Part shown: positions 8,492-15,920 of the stretch, piece after piece
Layout of the letters: each line of letters begins with the position of its first letter
Numbering within the stretch: position 1 is the first letter of the stretch
NCBI GenBank assembly: GCA_964438705.1
Contig: CAYTKQ010000017.1
Coordinates: 1-64,000 of the forward strand
Reading direction: 5' to 3'
Origin: Christensenella sp964438705
GTDB lineage: Bacteria > Bacillota > Clostridia > Christensenellales > Christensenellaceae
DNA length: 64,000 bases
Translations under genes and position numbers: made by a program
Notes under the pieces: generated by a model
Told to the model about the DNA's origin: nothing
Databases searched by the model: none
What the model saw: only the letters and a program-made list of their open reading frames with translations

Positions 8492-8711
8492 ATTTGCCCT
8501 CCTAGTTGTTTTCCTTGTGTCTGACTATAGCGAAAAATATTTTATTTACGAATATGCCGGCCTATGCGGCTGCAGGCGTTCCTGCCAAATCGAGCGATCA
8601 AATTTCCAGATATGAGTTGTTGGTTCCTTAAGTCCTAAGTATTTTAACCATGCAACCAATTATTCAAACAAAAAAAATTAACTAAACATATGAAAAACTA
8701 ACTGATAATAA

Positions 8712-8739
8712 AGTCTATCATAATTCGTTAAAAAGTCAA
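8712..8739 (-). promoter_or_regulatory. Sigma-A type promoter for the HD-GYP/kinase operon
   Basis: On the minus strand: -35 TTGACT (8734-8739), 16-base spacer, -10 TAGACT (8712-8717). It leaves an untranslated leader of about 210 bases before the ATG at 8491, which is AT-rich and shows no riboswitch I recognise. Confidence 0.4.
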
Positions 8740-8917
8740 GTGCCAAGCCAATATGATTTTAATAAAAAAAGCGTGGATTTTCGTGTGAAATCCTATATGC
8801 TATGGATGCTTCCAATTTATAAACCTGTACATAAACGAGTGTGGGTTATTTGTGTCGCCATCCTCGGCAAACGGGACGTGCACCGCAGGCGACGTTATGT
8901 TGGATTGAAGAAGAATA

Positions 8918-8941
8918 GTGGTGTACAATTGGTGGTGTACA
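8918..8941 (+). repeat. Direct repeat GTGGTGTACA, 14-base period
   Basis: Two identical ten-base copies at 8918-8927 and 8932-8941. A third weaker relative (CTGTACAT) lies near 8824. Tandem sites of this kind are typical for response-regulator binding. They overlap the -35 of the candidate promoter for the kinase/SARP operon. Confidence 0.4.
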
Positions 8942-8957
8942 TATCCTATGATATAAG
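8929..8957 (+). promoter_or_regulatory. Candidate promoter for the LytS-like/SARP operon
   Basis: -35 TTGGTG (8929-8934), 17-base spacer, -10 TATAAG (8952-8957). The -35 lies inside the direct repeat. The match is modest. Confidence 0.3.
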
Positions 8958-9080
8958 GGGTAGGTTTTGCATATACTGGAAATCAGACCTAATGCGTGAG
9001 GCCATATTAAAATGGCAGAGTTCTGTGGTGGATTTTGGGGCGTTTGTGAAGGGAGTGGCGAGGGCAACTTGGATAGTTTG

Positions 9081-10334
9081 ATGATTGATTTTGTTCTAAA
9101 TTTGTACAATATTGTAATTTCGGTGCTGCTATTATTTGGATTATGGCTGGGTAAAGGCGGAAAAACACGACTCAATTGGTTGTTTGCCCTCATGTTGCTT
9201 TTTAATATCGGCGTTTTGGTAAGCAATGCGATCGTCAACGCGCAGGATTCTCTTCGGCCCATGCTGCTGGTGGCAAATTTTTGCGTATACAGTTTCGGCT
9301 ATATCATCACCGCGATCTTCGGGGATTATATCATCACCTACATTTCCACAAAAACGACGGTTTCGCGACGGATCGTGCATGTGATTTTTGCGCTTTGTGC
9401 CGTCGCCGTTCTGCTGGTGGCCATCTCCCAGTTCAATCATATGTATTATCATTACGATGACAACAACATCTATCAGCGTGGTCCGGTATACTGGCTGTCG
9501 CAGGCGTGGGCCATCGGCATTGTGCTGATTGATATGATCGTGATCATACGCCACAGCAAGACGCTGGGGTGGCGGGATACGGTCGTGCTCCTTCTGTATG
9601 GAATCCTGCCCGTGATCGCGATGATCATCCAGATATTTGTCTATGGGCTGACGCTGCTGTATGCGGCGACAACGCTGTCTATGTTTTTGATCTTTGTTAA
9701 CATTCAGGCGCAGCAGAGCGAGCGCGTGAAGCGAGAGTTGCTGCAAAGCCGTGTTTCGGCGGCACTTTCGCAGGTGCAGCCGCATTTTTTGTACAACGCG
9801 CTGACAGCAATCGGCGCCTTGTGCGCGGAAGACAGAGGAGAGGCAGAGCAGGCGATCGAAAATCTATCCGGCTATCTGCGGGATAATCTCGATTCGATCG
9901 ATCATCCTGAGCCAATCCCGTTTGAGAAGGAAATTGCCCATGTGAAGAATTATTTTGCGATAGAGGAAATGCGCTTTGGCGACCGAATCCGCATGGAATA
10001 CGATTTAAAGACGCAGGATTTCACGATACCGGCGCTTACGGTGCAGCCCCTTGTGGAAAATGCCGTACGCTATGGGATCACAAAGAAAAAAGAGGGTGGA
10101 ACGGTACGCGTCGCCACAGACGAGACGGAGCATCAGATCAGGATCAGCATTGCGGATGACGGGATGGGCTTTGATCCCGCCCATATGCCGGATGACGGCA
10201 GAAGCCACGTAGGAATTAAAAATGTGAGGAGCAGACTGGCGCTTTTGTGCGAGGGAGAAATGACGATCGAAAGTGTGCAGGGGAAGGGAACGGTGGTTTT
10301 GATCCTGCTTCCCAAAAAGAGGAGAAACGTATGA
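9081..10334 (+). CDS. LytS/YehU-like sensor histidine kinase
   Basis: A 417-residue protein with about seven membrane segments in the first 210 residues, then a His_kinase domain of the LytS type. It has the phospho-acceptor histidine at about residue 235 in QPHFLYNAL and an ATPase domain with PLVENAVRYGI and DDGMGF. The start is uncertain: ATG 9081 is taken, but an in-frame TTG at 9069 has a better-placed GAGGG, and the frame is open from 9012. It overlaps the response regulator by four bases (ATGA). The signal is unknown; a membrane-embedded sensor suggests a lipid, peptide or cell-envelope cue. Confidence 0.85.
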   Translation: MIDFVLNLYNIVISVLLLFGLWLGKGGKTRLNWLFALMLLFNIGVLVSNAIVNAQDSLRPMLLVANFCVYSFGYIITAIFGDYIITYISTKTTVSRRIVHVIFALCAVAVLLVAISQFNHMYYHYDDNNIYQRGPVYWLSQAWAIGIVLIDMIVIIRHSKTLGWRDTVVLLLYGILPVIAMIIQIFVYGLTLLYAATTLSMFLIFVNIQAQQSERVKRELLQSRVSAALSQVQPHFLYNALTAIGALCAEDRGEAEQAIENLSGYLRDNLDSIDHPEPIPFEKEIAHVKNYFAIEEMRFGDRIRMEYDLKTQDFTIPALTVQPLVENAVRYGITKKKEGGTVRVATDETEHQIRISIADDGMGFDPAHMPDDGRSHVGIKNVRSRLALLCEGEMTIESVQGKGTVVLILLPKKRRNV

Positions 10335-11119
10335 AGATCATTGCAATTGATGACGAGGAGCTGGCGCTGAAGCATATTGGGCATGTACTGCGCAAGGTTG
10401 TGCCGGATGCCGCAGTAGAATTCTTTGCGGACGCGGAGGAGGCACTTGCATTTGTTGAACAGGGCAGTGCGGATATTGCGCTTCTGGACATCGAGATGCC
10501 GGGAATGGATGGCATCACACTCGCGGAAAAAATTTTGGAGCGTTGTCCGCTGATGAATATTATCTGCGTCACGGGGCACAAGCAATACGCTTTGGACGCA
10601 TTTTCGTTTCGCGCGAGCGGCTATCTGATGAAGCCGGTGATGCCGGAGCATTTGGCACGGGAGCTGAAGCATTTACGCAATCCGCTGCCCGAAGAGAGCA
10701 TCCGCCTGCGCGTACAGACCTTTGGCAACTTTGAAGTGTTTGCGGGGGACGATCCGCTTAAATTTGCGCGGAGTAAAACAAAGGAACTGTTCGCCTATCT
10801 CGTAGACCGGCGGGGGGCTTCGGCCAGCTCTGCGGAGCTGATCTCCATTTTGTGGGAGGACAAGGAAAGTAACCGCACCACGCGTTCCATGCTGCACAAT
10901 CTGCTGAGCGACCTTTCTGTGGCGCTGTGCAATGCGGGGGCGCAGGATGTGCTCATCAAGCGCAGGAACAGCATTGCGATTCGCCCTTCCGCGTTTGATT
11001 GCGACTATTACGCATATCTGGAGGGAAATATGGAAGTGGGGAAGGCCTATCGCGGAGAATATATGCGCAACTACAGCTGGGCGGAGTTTACGCTTGCGGA
11101 AATGGACAAACGCAAATGA
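10331..11119 (+). CDS. Response regulator with SARP-type DNA-binding output
   Basis: A 262-residue protein. The receiver domain spans about 1-120 with D53 (IALLDIEMPGMDG) and the lysine in YLMKPV. The C-terminal part (about 130-260) starts RVQTFGNFEVFAGDDPLKFA and continues RSKTKELFAYLVDRRGA, the winged helix plus the beginning of the bacterial activator domain seen in SARP regulators. This pairing differs from the usual LytTR output of LytS-type kinases. It is coupled to the kinase by an ATGA overlap, so the two form one two-component system. Targets are unknown, but the direct repeats upstream of its own operon are a candidate site. Confidence 0.85.
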   Translation: MKIIAIDDEELALKHIGHVLRKVVPDAAVEFFADAEEALAFVEQGSADIALLDIEMPGMDGITLAEKILERCPLMNIICVTGHKQYALDAFSFRASGYLMKPVMPEHLARELKHLRNPLPEESIRLRVQTFGNFEVFAGDDPLKFARSKTKELFAYLVDRRGASASSAELISILWEDKESNRTTRSMLHNLLSDLSVALCNAGAQDVLIKRRNSIAIRPSAFDCDYYAYLEGNMEVGKAYRGEYMRNYSWAEFTLAEMDKRK

Positions 11120-11135
11120 ACGGCCGTACAGATCG

Positions 11136-11168
11136 CAGGGGAGGGATGAACCTCCCTGTTTTATTTTG
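11136..11168 (+). terminator. Rho-independent terminator after the SARP regulator
   Basis: Stem CAGGGGAGG (11136-11144) with CCTCCCTG (11151-11158), one bulged G, loop GATGAA-like, followed by TTTTATTTT. Confidence 0.6.
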
Positions 11169-11196
11169 CGCGTGCCGCAATTTTTTGAAAATCCTG

Positions 11197-11225
11197 TTGA
11201 CAACATTTTTATCGTGTGCTAGTAT
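11197..11225 (+). promoter_or_regulatory. Strong sigma-A promoter for the LacI-family gene
   Basis: -35 TTGACA (11197-11202), exactly 17 bases, -10 TAGTAT (11220-11225). The operator at 11237-11252 lies just downstream, over the transcription start region. Confidence 0.75.
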
Positions 11226-11236
11226 TTAAACATAAA

Positions 11237-11252
11237 GTGTGTTCGAGCACAC
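11237..11252. promoter_or_regulatory. LacI-type operator, site 1
   Basis: GTGTGTTCGAGCACAC, an inverted repeat around a central TCGA with one mismatched pair. The central CG and TGTG/CACA arms fit the LacI/GalR family. The same pattern recurs at 12409-12422. Placement over the start region implies autorepression. Confidence 0.7.
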
Positions 11253-11365
11253 GAAATTTGCAGCTATCCGGCGAACAATTTACAGAATGGAAATAAAATA
11301 GCAAATGCCTACGCCCCGGCGTGATGCAGGGGAACAATAAACGGGAAGTATTTGGTGTATTCGAT

Positions 11366-12364
11366 ATGACAATCAAGGAAATCGCGCTGCTCGCGAATAC
11401 GAGCCGCGGGACAGTGGACCGTGTATTAAATGGACGTGGACATGTAAAACAGGAAATTGCGGACAGAGTGCTGGCGATCGCGCGGGAATATCATTATACA
11501 CCCAACCAGCTTGCGCGGGCGCTCATCAATTCCAGAAAGCATTTTGTGATCGGCGTAGTGATCAACTCACTCGAAAATCCGTTCTTCGACGATGTATTGA
11601 AGGGCATCCACAAGCGGGCGAAATATTATACGAGCTATGGGCTGGAGGTCATCGTCAAACAGATCAAGGGGTATCACGAGGAAGAGCAGATCGAAGCAAT
11701 CGACGAAATGCTGGAAAAGGGGATCGACGCGCTGGCGATCATGCCCCTCAATTTTCCGGCGATCATCGATAAGCTGAATGCGCTTGAGCTGCCGGTGCTC
11801 ACCTTTAATACGGATCTGGAAGAGATCGACAGGATTGCCTTTGTGGGCTGCGATTATAAGAACAGCGGGAATTTGAGCGGAGACATCGCGAAGCTGATTT
11901 TAAGCAACGGCGGCAGTGTCGGCGTGATCATCGGAAGCTTCCATATGGAAGGGCATAACCTGCGCGTGGAGGGCTTTAAGGAGCGCATCGCGGAACGCAC
12001 AGACATTAAGATCGTATCCATTGCGGAGAACTATGACGACGATGTGATCTCTTATAAAGTGACGCAGGAAATGATCAGGGAAAAGGGCCCAGATCTCATT
12101 TATTTCGGTGCGGCGGGTGTGAACGGCGGGGTCAAGGCGGTGATTGAAAGCGGACGGGATATCCGCGTGATCACGGTGGACGAAACGTTGTTTACGAGAA
12201 AGCATCTTGAATCCGGCGTGATCGCGGCGACTGTCACGCAGCAGCCATTGGAGCAGGGGGCGCAAAGCGTCAATATTCTGTATAACTACCTTGCCACGAG
12301 GAAAAAACCAAAAGAGAAATATCACTATACGGAAAATCAGGTGAAATTGAAAAGCTCGCTTTGA
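11366..12364 (+). CDS. LacI family transcriptional regulator
   Basis: A 332-residue repressor: an N-terminal LacI helix-turn-helix (MTIKEIALLANTSRGTVDRV, then hinge helix YTPNQLARALINSRK) followed by a periplasmic-binding-protein-like ligand domain of the type-4 sugar-binding class. The start at 11366 is chosen because the helix-turn-helix begins there; an ATG at 11324 is in frame with no better ribosome-binding site. It is followed, after an operator, by the sugar catabolic and transport genes up to 22110, of which it is the likely regulator. The inducer is probably the imported sugar or its phosphate. Confidence 0.9.
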   Translation: MTIKEIALLANTSRGTVDRVLNGRGHVKQEIADRVLAIAREYHYTPNQLARALINSRKHFVIGVVINSLENPFFDDVLKGIHKRAKYYTSYGLEVIVKQIKGYHEEEQIEAIDEMLEKGIDALAIMPLNFPAIIDKLNALELPVLTFNTDLEEIDRIAFVGCDYKNSGNLSGDIAKLILSNGGSVGVIIGSFHMEGHNLRVEGFKERIAERTDIKIVSIAENYDDDVISYKVTQEMIREKGPDLIYFGAAGVNGGVKAVIESGRDIRVITVDETLFTRKHLESGVIAATVTQQPLEQGAQSVNILYNYLATRKKPKEKYHYTENQVKLKSSL

Positions 12365-12408
12365 AAAATGGATAGAATTTAACGAAAAGTAATTTTTTGT
12401 GGAAAAAA

Positions 12409-12422
12409 GTGTGCTCGAACAC
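12409..12422. promoter_or_regulatory. LacI-type operator, site 2
   Basis: GTGTGCTCGAACAC, with TGTG and CACA arms around TCGA, matching site 1 at 11237-11252. It lies about 76 bases before the first catabolic gene. I could not find a convincing -35/-10 pair here; a TATAAA at 12446-12451 and a small hairpin ACGACC-GCAG-GGTCGT (12452-12467) follow. Confidence 0.65.
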
Positions 12423-12497
12423 AAAAGATTAAAAAGCACACAAAATATAAAACGACCGCAGGGTCGTGAGGATTGACAAGCGTCAGGAGGAAAGAAC

Positions 12498-13493
12498 ATG
12501 AACAAAAGATTGGTGACTCTTTGCACGTGCCAATGGGCAGACCTTCCGTTTGAGGAGCTGTGCGCGCTGGCGGCGAAAATGGGCTATGAGGGTCTGGAGA
12601 TCGCTTGCTGGGGAAACGGGATCGACCTTGAGCGCGCGGTGAGCGATGATTCTTATGTGCAGTATCTTAAGGATACGCTGAAAAAGAACGGTCTCGCATG
12701 TCACGCCATTGCGGCACACATCATCGGGCAGTGCGTAGGCGATGCGCCAGACCCGCGCCTCAACAATTTTGCTCCGCCCGCCCTCGCAAACAAGCCGGAG
12801 GAGATTCGCGCGTGGGCGATCGACGCGATGAAGAAAACGCCGGTGGTGGCGAAGAAGCTGGGTGCGTATGTGGTGACAGGGTTTACCGGTTCGCCGATTT
12901 GGAAATACCTCTATTCCTTTCCGCAGACGACGGAGCAGATGGTGCAGGACGGCTTTGACGAGATCGTGCGCCTGTGGTCGCCCATATTGGACGAGTTCCG
13001 CAGGGAAGGGATCAAATTTGCGCTGGAGGTGCACCCGGGCGAGATTGCGTTTGATTATTACTCGACGAAAAAACTGCTCGATCAGTTTTATGACCGTCCT
13101 GAATTCGGGCTGAACTTTGACCCGAGCCATTTGCTGTGGCAGGGTGTGACGCCGCATTTGTTCCTCGGCGACTTTATGGACCGGGTGTATCATGTGCACA
13201 TGAAAGACGCGGCGGTGACGCTCGACGGACGCAGCGGACTGCTCGGCTCGCATATCGATTTCGGCGATCTGCGCCGGGGCTGGAATTTCCGTTCTTTGGG
13301 GCATGGCGATGTGGATTTTGAGAACATCATCCGCGTGCTGAATGCGGGCGGGTATACGGGGCCGCTTTCCGTTGAATGGGAGGACAGCGGGATGGACCGC
13401 ATCGACGGCGCGACCGAGGCGGCGGCGTTTGTGAAGAAGATCGATTTTAAGGCGTCGGATATCAAGTTCGACGATGCGATCTCAAATCAGTAA
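12498..13493 (+). CDS. Sugar phosphate isomerase/epimerase (AP endonuclease 2-type TIM barrel)
   Basis: A 331-residue TIM-barrel protein. The four metal ligands of the family are visible in order: a glutamate in FALEVHPGE, an aspartate in LNFDPSH, a histidine in VYHVHMKD and the final glutamate in LSVEWEDSG. AGGAGG lies seven bases before the ATG. Such enzymes isomerise or epimerise sugars and keto-inositols, and paired with a Gfo/Idh oxidoreductase they also act in 3-keto-sugar and glycoside breakdown. The next gene is exactly such an oxidoreductase, ten bases downstream. The substrate cannot be read from the sequence. Confidence 0.88.
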   Translation: MNKRLVTLCTCQWADLPFEELCALAAKMGYEGLEIACWGNGIDLERAVSDDSYVQYLKDTLKKNGLACHAIAAHIIGQCVGDAPDPRLNNFAPPALANKPEEIRAWAIDAMKKTPVVAKKLGAYVVTGFTGSPIWKYLYSFPQTTEQMVQDGFDEIVRLWSPILDEFRREGIKFALEVHPGEIAFDYYSTKKLLDQFYDRPEFGLNFDPSHLLWQGVTPHLFLGDFMDRVYHVHMKDAAVTLDGRSGLLGSHIDFGDLRRGWNFRSLGHGDVDFENIIRVLNAGGYTGPLSVEWEDSGMDRIDGATEAAAFVKKIDFKASDIKFDDAISNQ

Positions 13494-13503
13494 GGAGGAA
13501 ACG

Positions 13504-14649
13504 ATGGCAAAGGAAATTAGATATGGGATGGTGGGCGGCGACGTTCATGCGTTCATCGGCGAGGTGCACAGGAAGGCGATCAATTATGATACGCGCGCGC
13601 AGCTCGTCGCGGGATGCTTCAGCGACATTCCGGATTATAATGTAGAAACGGCCGAAGCGTATGGCGTTCACAGCGGCCGCATGTATCAGGATTACAAGGA
13701 AATGGCAGAGCGGGAGGCAGAACGCGAGGACGGGATCGACTTCGTATCCATCGTCACGCCGAATTTCCTGCACTACGAGATCGCAAAGGCATTCCTCTTG
13801 AAGGGCATCAACGTCGTGTGCGAAAAGCCGCTGTGCTTTGAGGTGGAGCAGGCTGCGGAGCTCAAGGAGCTTGCGGAGCAAAAGGGGCTGCTGTTCGCGG
13901 TGACATACGGCTATACGGGCTACACGATGTCCAAGGTCATCAAGGAGATGATCGCGGAGGGAAAGATCGGCGACATCGTTGCGGTCAACGCCGAATACGC
14001 GCAGGACTGGCTCTTAGACATGATCTCGCCGGACAAAAGCGGCGAAGCGGGCCTTTCCGTGTGGCGGACCGATCCCAAGTATTCCGGTATTTCCAACAGT
14101 GTGGGCGATATTGGCACGCACATTGAAAATTATATACATTATACGACGGGCCTTCAGATCAAGCGGCTGCTCGCGACGACGAACACCTATGGCAACCCGC
14201 TCGATTTGAACGCGAATATCATATTGGAATATGAAGGCGGCGTGAACGGGGCTTACTGGTGCTCGCAGGTTGCGGCGGGCAGGTTGAATGGCCTTGTTGT
14301 ACGCATCTTTGGAAACAAGGGGTCGATCGAGTGGGAGCAGCACTTCCCGGATTATGTGAAGTATACGCCCAAGGGACAGCCCACGCAGACGCTTTCGCGC
14401 GGCTGCGGATATATTAAGGAAGACGCGGGCGCAACCAGCAGGATTCCCTGCGGGCACCCGGAAGGATTGTATGTCGCTTTTGCGAATATCTACAGGAATT
14501 TCATCACGGCACTGATCGACAAGAAGAACGGCAGGGAAATTTCGACGTTTGATTTTCCCACGGTCGAGGACGGCTACAACGGCGTGCGCTTTGTGCACGC
14601 GGTGATCGACAGCGCGAAAAACGATTCGCGGTGGGTGGAGCTCGGCTGA
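13504..14649 (+). CDS. Gfo/Idh/MocA family oxidoreductase
   Basis: A 381-residue NAD(P)-dependent dehydrogenase. The N-terminal Rossmann fold starts IRYGMVGGD and carries the family motif CEKPL after VVTP-type sequence (VSIVTPNFLHYEIA). The C-terminal half includes NSVGDIGTHIENYIHY, whose aspartate/histidine pair supports catalysis. The glycine-rich loop reads GGDVHAF, slightly unlike the usual GxGxxG. Start chosen at ATG 13504, with AGGAGG at the end of the previous gene; the frame is open from 13474. It probably oxidises a hydroxyl of the sugar taken up by the transporter encoded next. Confidence 0.88.
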   Translation: MAKEIRYGMVGGDVHAFIGEVHRKAINYDTRAQLVAGCFSDIPDYNVETAEAYGVHSGRMYQDYKEMAEREAEREDGIDFVSIVTPNFLHYEIAKAFLLKGINVVCEKPLCFEVEQAAELKELAEQKGLLFAVTYGYTGYTMSKVIKEMIAEGKIGDIVAVNAEYAQDWLLDMISPDKSGEAGLSVWRTDPKYSGISNSVGDIGTHIENYIHYTTGLQIKRLLATTNTYGNPLDLNANIILEYEGGVNGAYWCSQVAAGRLNGLVVRIFGNKGSIEWEQHFPDYVKYTPKGQPTQTLSRGCGYIKEDAGATSRIPCGHPEGLYVAFANIYRNFITALIDKKNGREISTFDFPTVEDGYNGVRFVHAVIDSAKNDSRWVELG

Positions 14650-14662
14650 ACCAACTTAGGTT

Positions 14663-14680
14663 TATCGGAATCAACCGATA
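14663..14680 (+). other. Small intercistronic hairpin
   Basis: TATCGG-AATCAA-CCGATA between the oxidoreductase and the binding-protein gene, without a following T-run. It might trim or protect the downstream message. Confidence 0.3.
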
Positions 14681-14711
14681 GATAAAAAATATCATTGATG
14701 GAGGAAAAATG

Positions 14712-15839
14712 ATGAAGAAGACAGTTGTATTATTGGTGGCAATTGCACTCGTGATTGCGATGTTTGCAGGCTGCGCGGCTCCGGCAGCACCCTCGGCGGA
14801 CGCTTCGGCTCCGGCGGATGCTTCGGCTCCGGCAAGCGAATCCGCTTCGGCTCCGGCGGCGTCTGGTGCGACGGATATCGCGATCCTCGTTCCCAACGCA
14901 GACCACGGCTGGACGGGCGCTGTTATGACCTATGCGGAGGAAGAAGCAAAGAAGATCAACGACGAAGGCACATACACCGCAAAGGTGATCACGGCGACGG
15001 ACGCTGCGAACCAGATTTCTCAGGTGGAAGATCTGATCGAAAACAAAACGGCGAAATCCGTTGTCATCCTGCCTCACGACAACACGCTGGAGTCCGCAAT
15101 GAAGAAGCTTGCGGACAGCGGCATTCCGTTCGTCATGTTTGACCGCGTGATCGATTCCGTTGCCGACAAAGCAGTTTCGAGCGTTAAGGGCGACAACGAA
15201 GGCATCGGTCTTGCGACCGCGAAGCGCTTTGTGGAAAAGGGTCTGAAACCGGGCGACAATGTGCTCATCATCCCCGGCGACAACTCCTCTGTGCCGGAAA
15301 TGCGCAACAAGGGCTTCTATCAGGGGCTGATGGATGCCGGCTGGACGCAGGAGCAGATCGACGCTTCCGTGAAATCCACCGCTTATACCGGCTGGAGCCG
15401 TTCGGAAGGTAAGAAGCTGTTCACGGAGTGGCTCGATTCCCTCACCGTCGACGAGATCGCGAACCAGAGATACATTTTTACGCACGACGATGAGATCGCA
15501 ATGGGTATCCTCGAAGCGCTGAAGAGCTCGGACATCAACGCGGAAAAGAAGCAGGCATTTTTGGATGCGAAGGTAAACCTCGCTTCGTCCTCCGGTCTCA
15601 ACGAAATGTACAGCGTGCTGCAGGGCATCCATCAGAAGGACTATACCGCTGAGGTTGCGGCGCTTGGAGACCTGTTCTCCGTGACCTATGACCCGGCGAT
15701 GATCCAGATCGCTGTGGAAGACATGGCGGCGAGCCTGGGCGGCGAAACCGTAGAAAAGGATCACGTTGTTGCGGTTGACGTTGTAGACGCGACCAATGTG
15801 AAGGATTACAAAGGATTCGGCGACGCGGTTTCCAAATAA
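14712..15839 (+). CDS. Sugar-binding lipoprotein of an ABC importer
   Basis: A 375-residue periplasmic-type binding protein (type 4 sugar-binding fold, like RbsB/ChvE). The signal peptide ends in the lipobox MFAGC, followed by a low-complexity linker of alanine, serine and proline (APSADASAPADASAPA). The mature domain starts IAILVPNADHGW. The second ATG (14712) is chosen, seven bases after GGAGG; the ATG at 14709 is too close. It is the first transport gene and is separated from the ATPase by a perfect hairpin, the classical arrangement that gives more binding protein than transporter. Confidence 0.92.
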   Translation: MKKTVVLLVAIALVIAMFAGCAAPAAPSADASAPADASAPASESASAPAASGATDIAILVPNADHGWTGAVMTYAEEEAKKINDEGTYTAKVITATDAANQISQVEDLIENKTAKSVVILPHDNTLESAMKKLADSGIPFVMFDRVIDSVADKAVSSVKGDNEGIGLATAKRFVEKGLKPGDNVLIIPGDNSSVPEMRNKGFYQGLMDAGWTQEQIDASVKSTAYTGWSRSEGKKLFTEWLDSLTVDEIANQRYIFTHDDEIAMGILEALKSSDINAEKKQAFLDAKVNLASSSGLNEMYSVLQGIHQKDYTAEVAALGDLFSVTYDPAMIQIAVEDMAASLGGETVEKDHVVAVDVVDATNVKDYKGFGDAVSK

Positions 15840-15866
15840 GCTGAGAACATTCTTAGGTGACTGAAG

Positions 15867-15900
15867 TTTATCCGCGCGGGGGTTTCCCCGCGCGGATAAA
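15867..15900 (+). other. Perfect 15-bp intercistronic hairpin
   Basis: Arms at 15867-15881 (TTTATCCGCGCGGGG) and 15886-15900 (exact complement), loop GTTT. No T-run follows, so it is more likely a message-stabilising or partial-attenuation element between the binding-protein and ATPase genes than a full terminator. Confidence 0.75.
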
Positions 15901-15920
15901 AATAAGAAAAGGGGCATACA

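Larger units (their letters stand above)
8492..9080. other. Long divergent intergenic region
   Basis: Almost 590 bases between the minus-strand HD-GYP operon and the plus-strand kinase operon. It is AT-rich, and I see no credible gene in it: the open frames there lack ribosome-binding sites and family character. It holds the minus-strand promoter (8712-8739), a direct repeat (8918-8941) and a weaker plus-strand promoter (8929-8957). Confidence 0.6.

Noticed and set aside
8740..9081. 113-residue open frame in the divergent region
   Set aside because: No ribosome-binding site, odd composition, overlaps the promoter and repeats.
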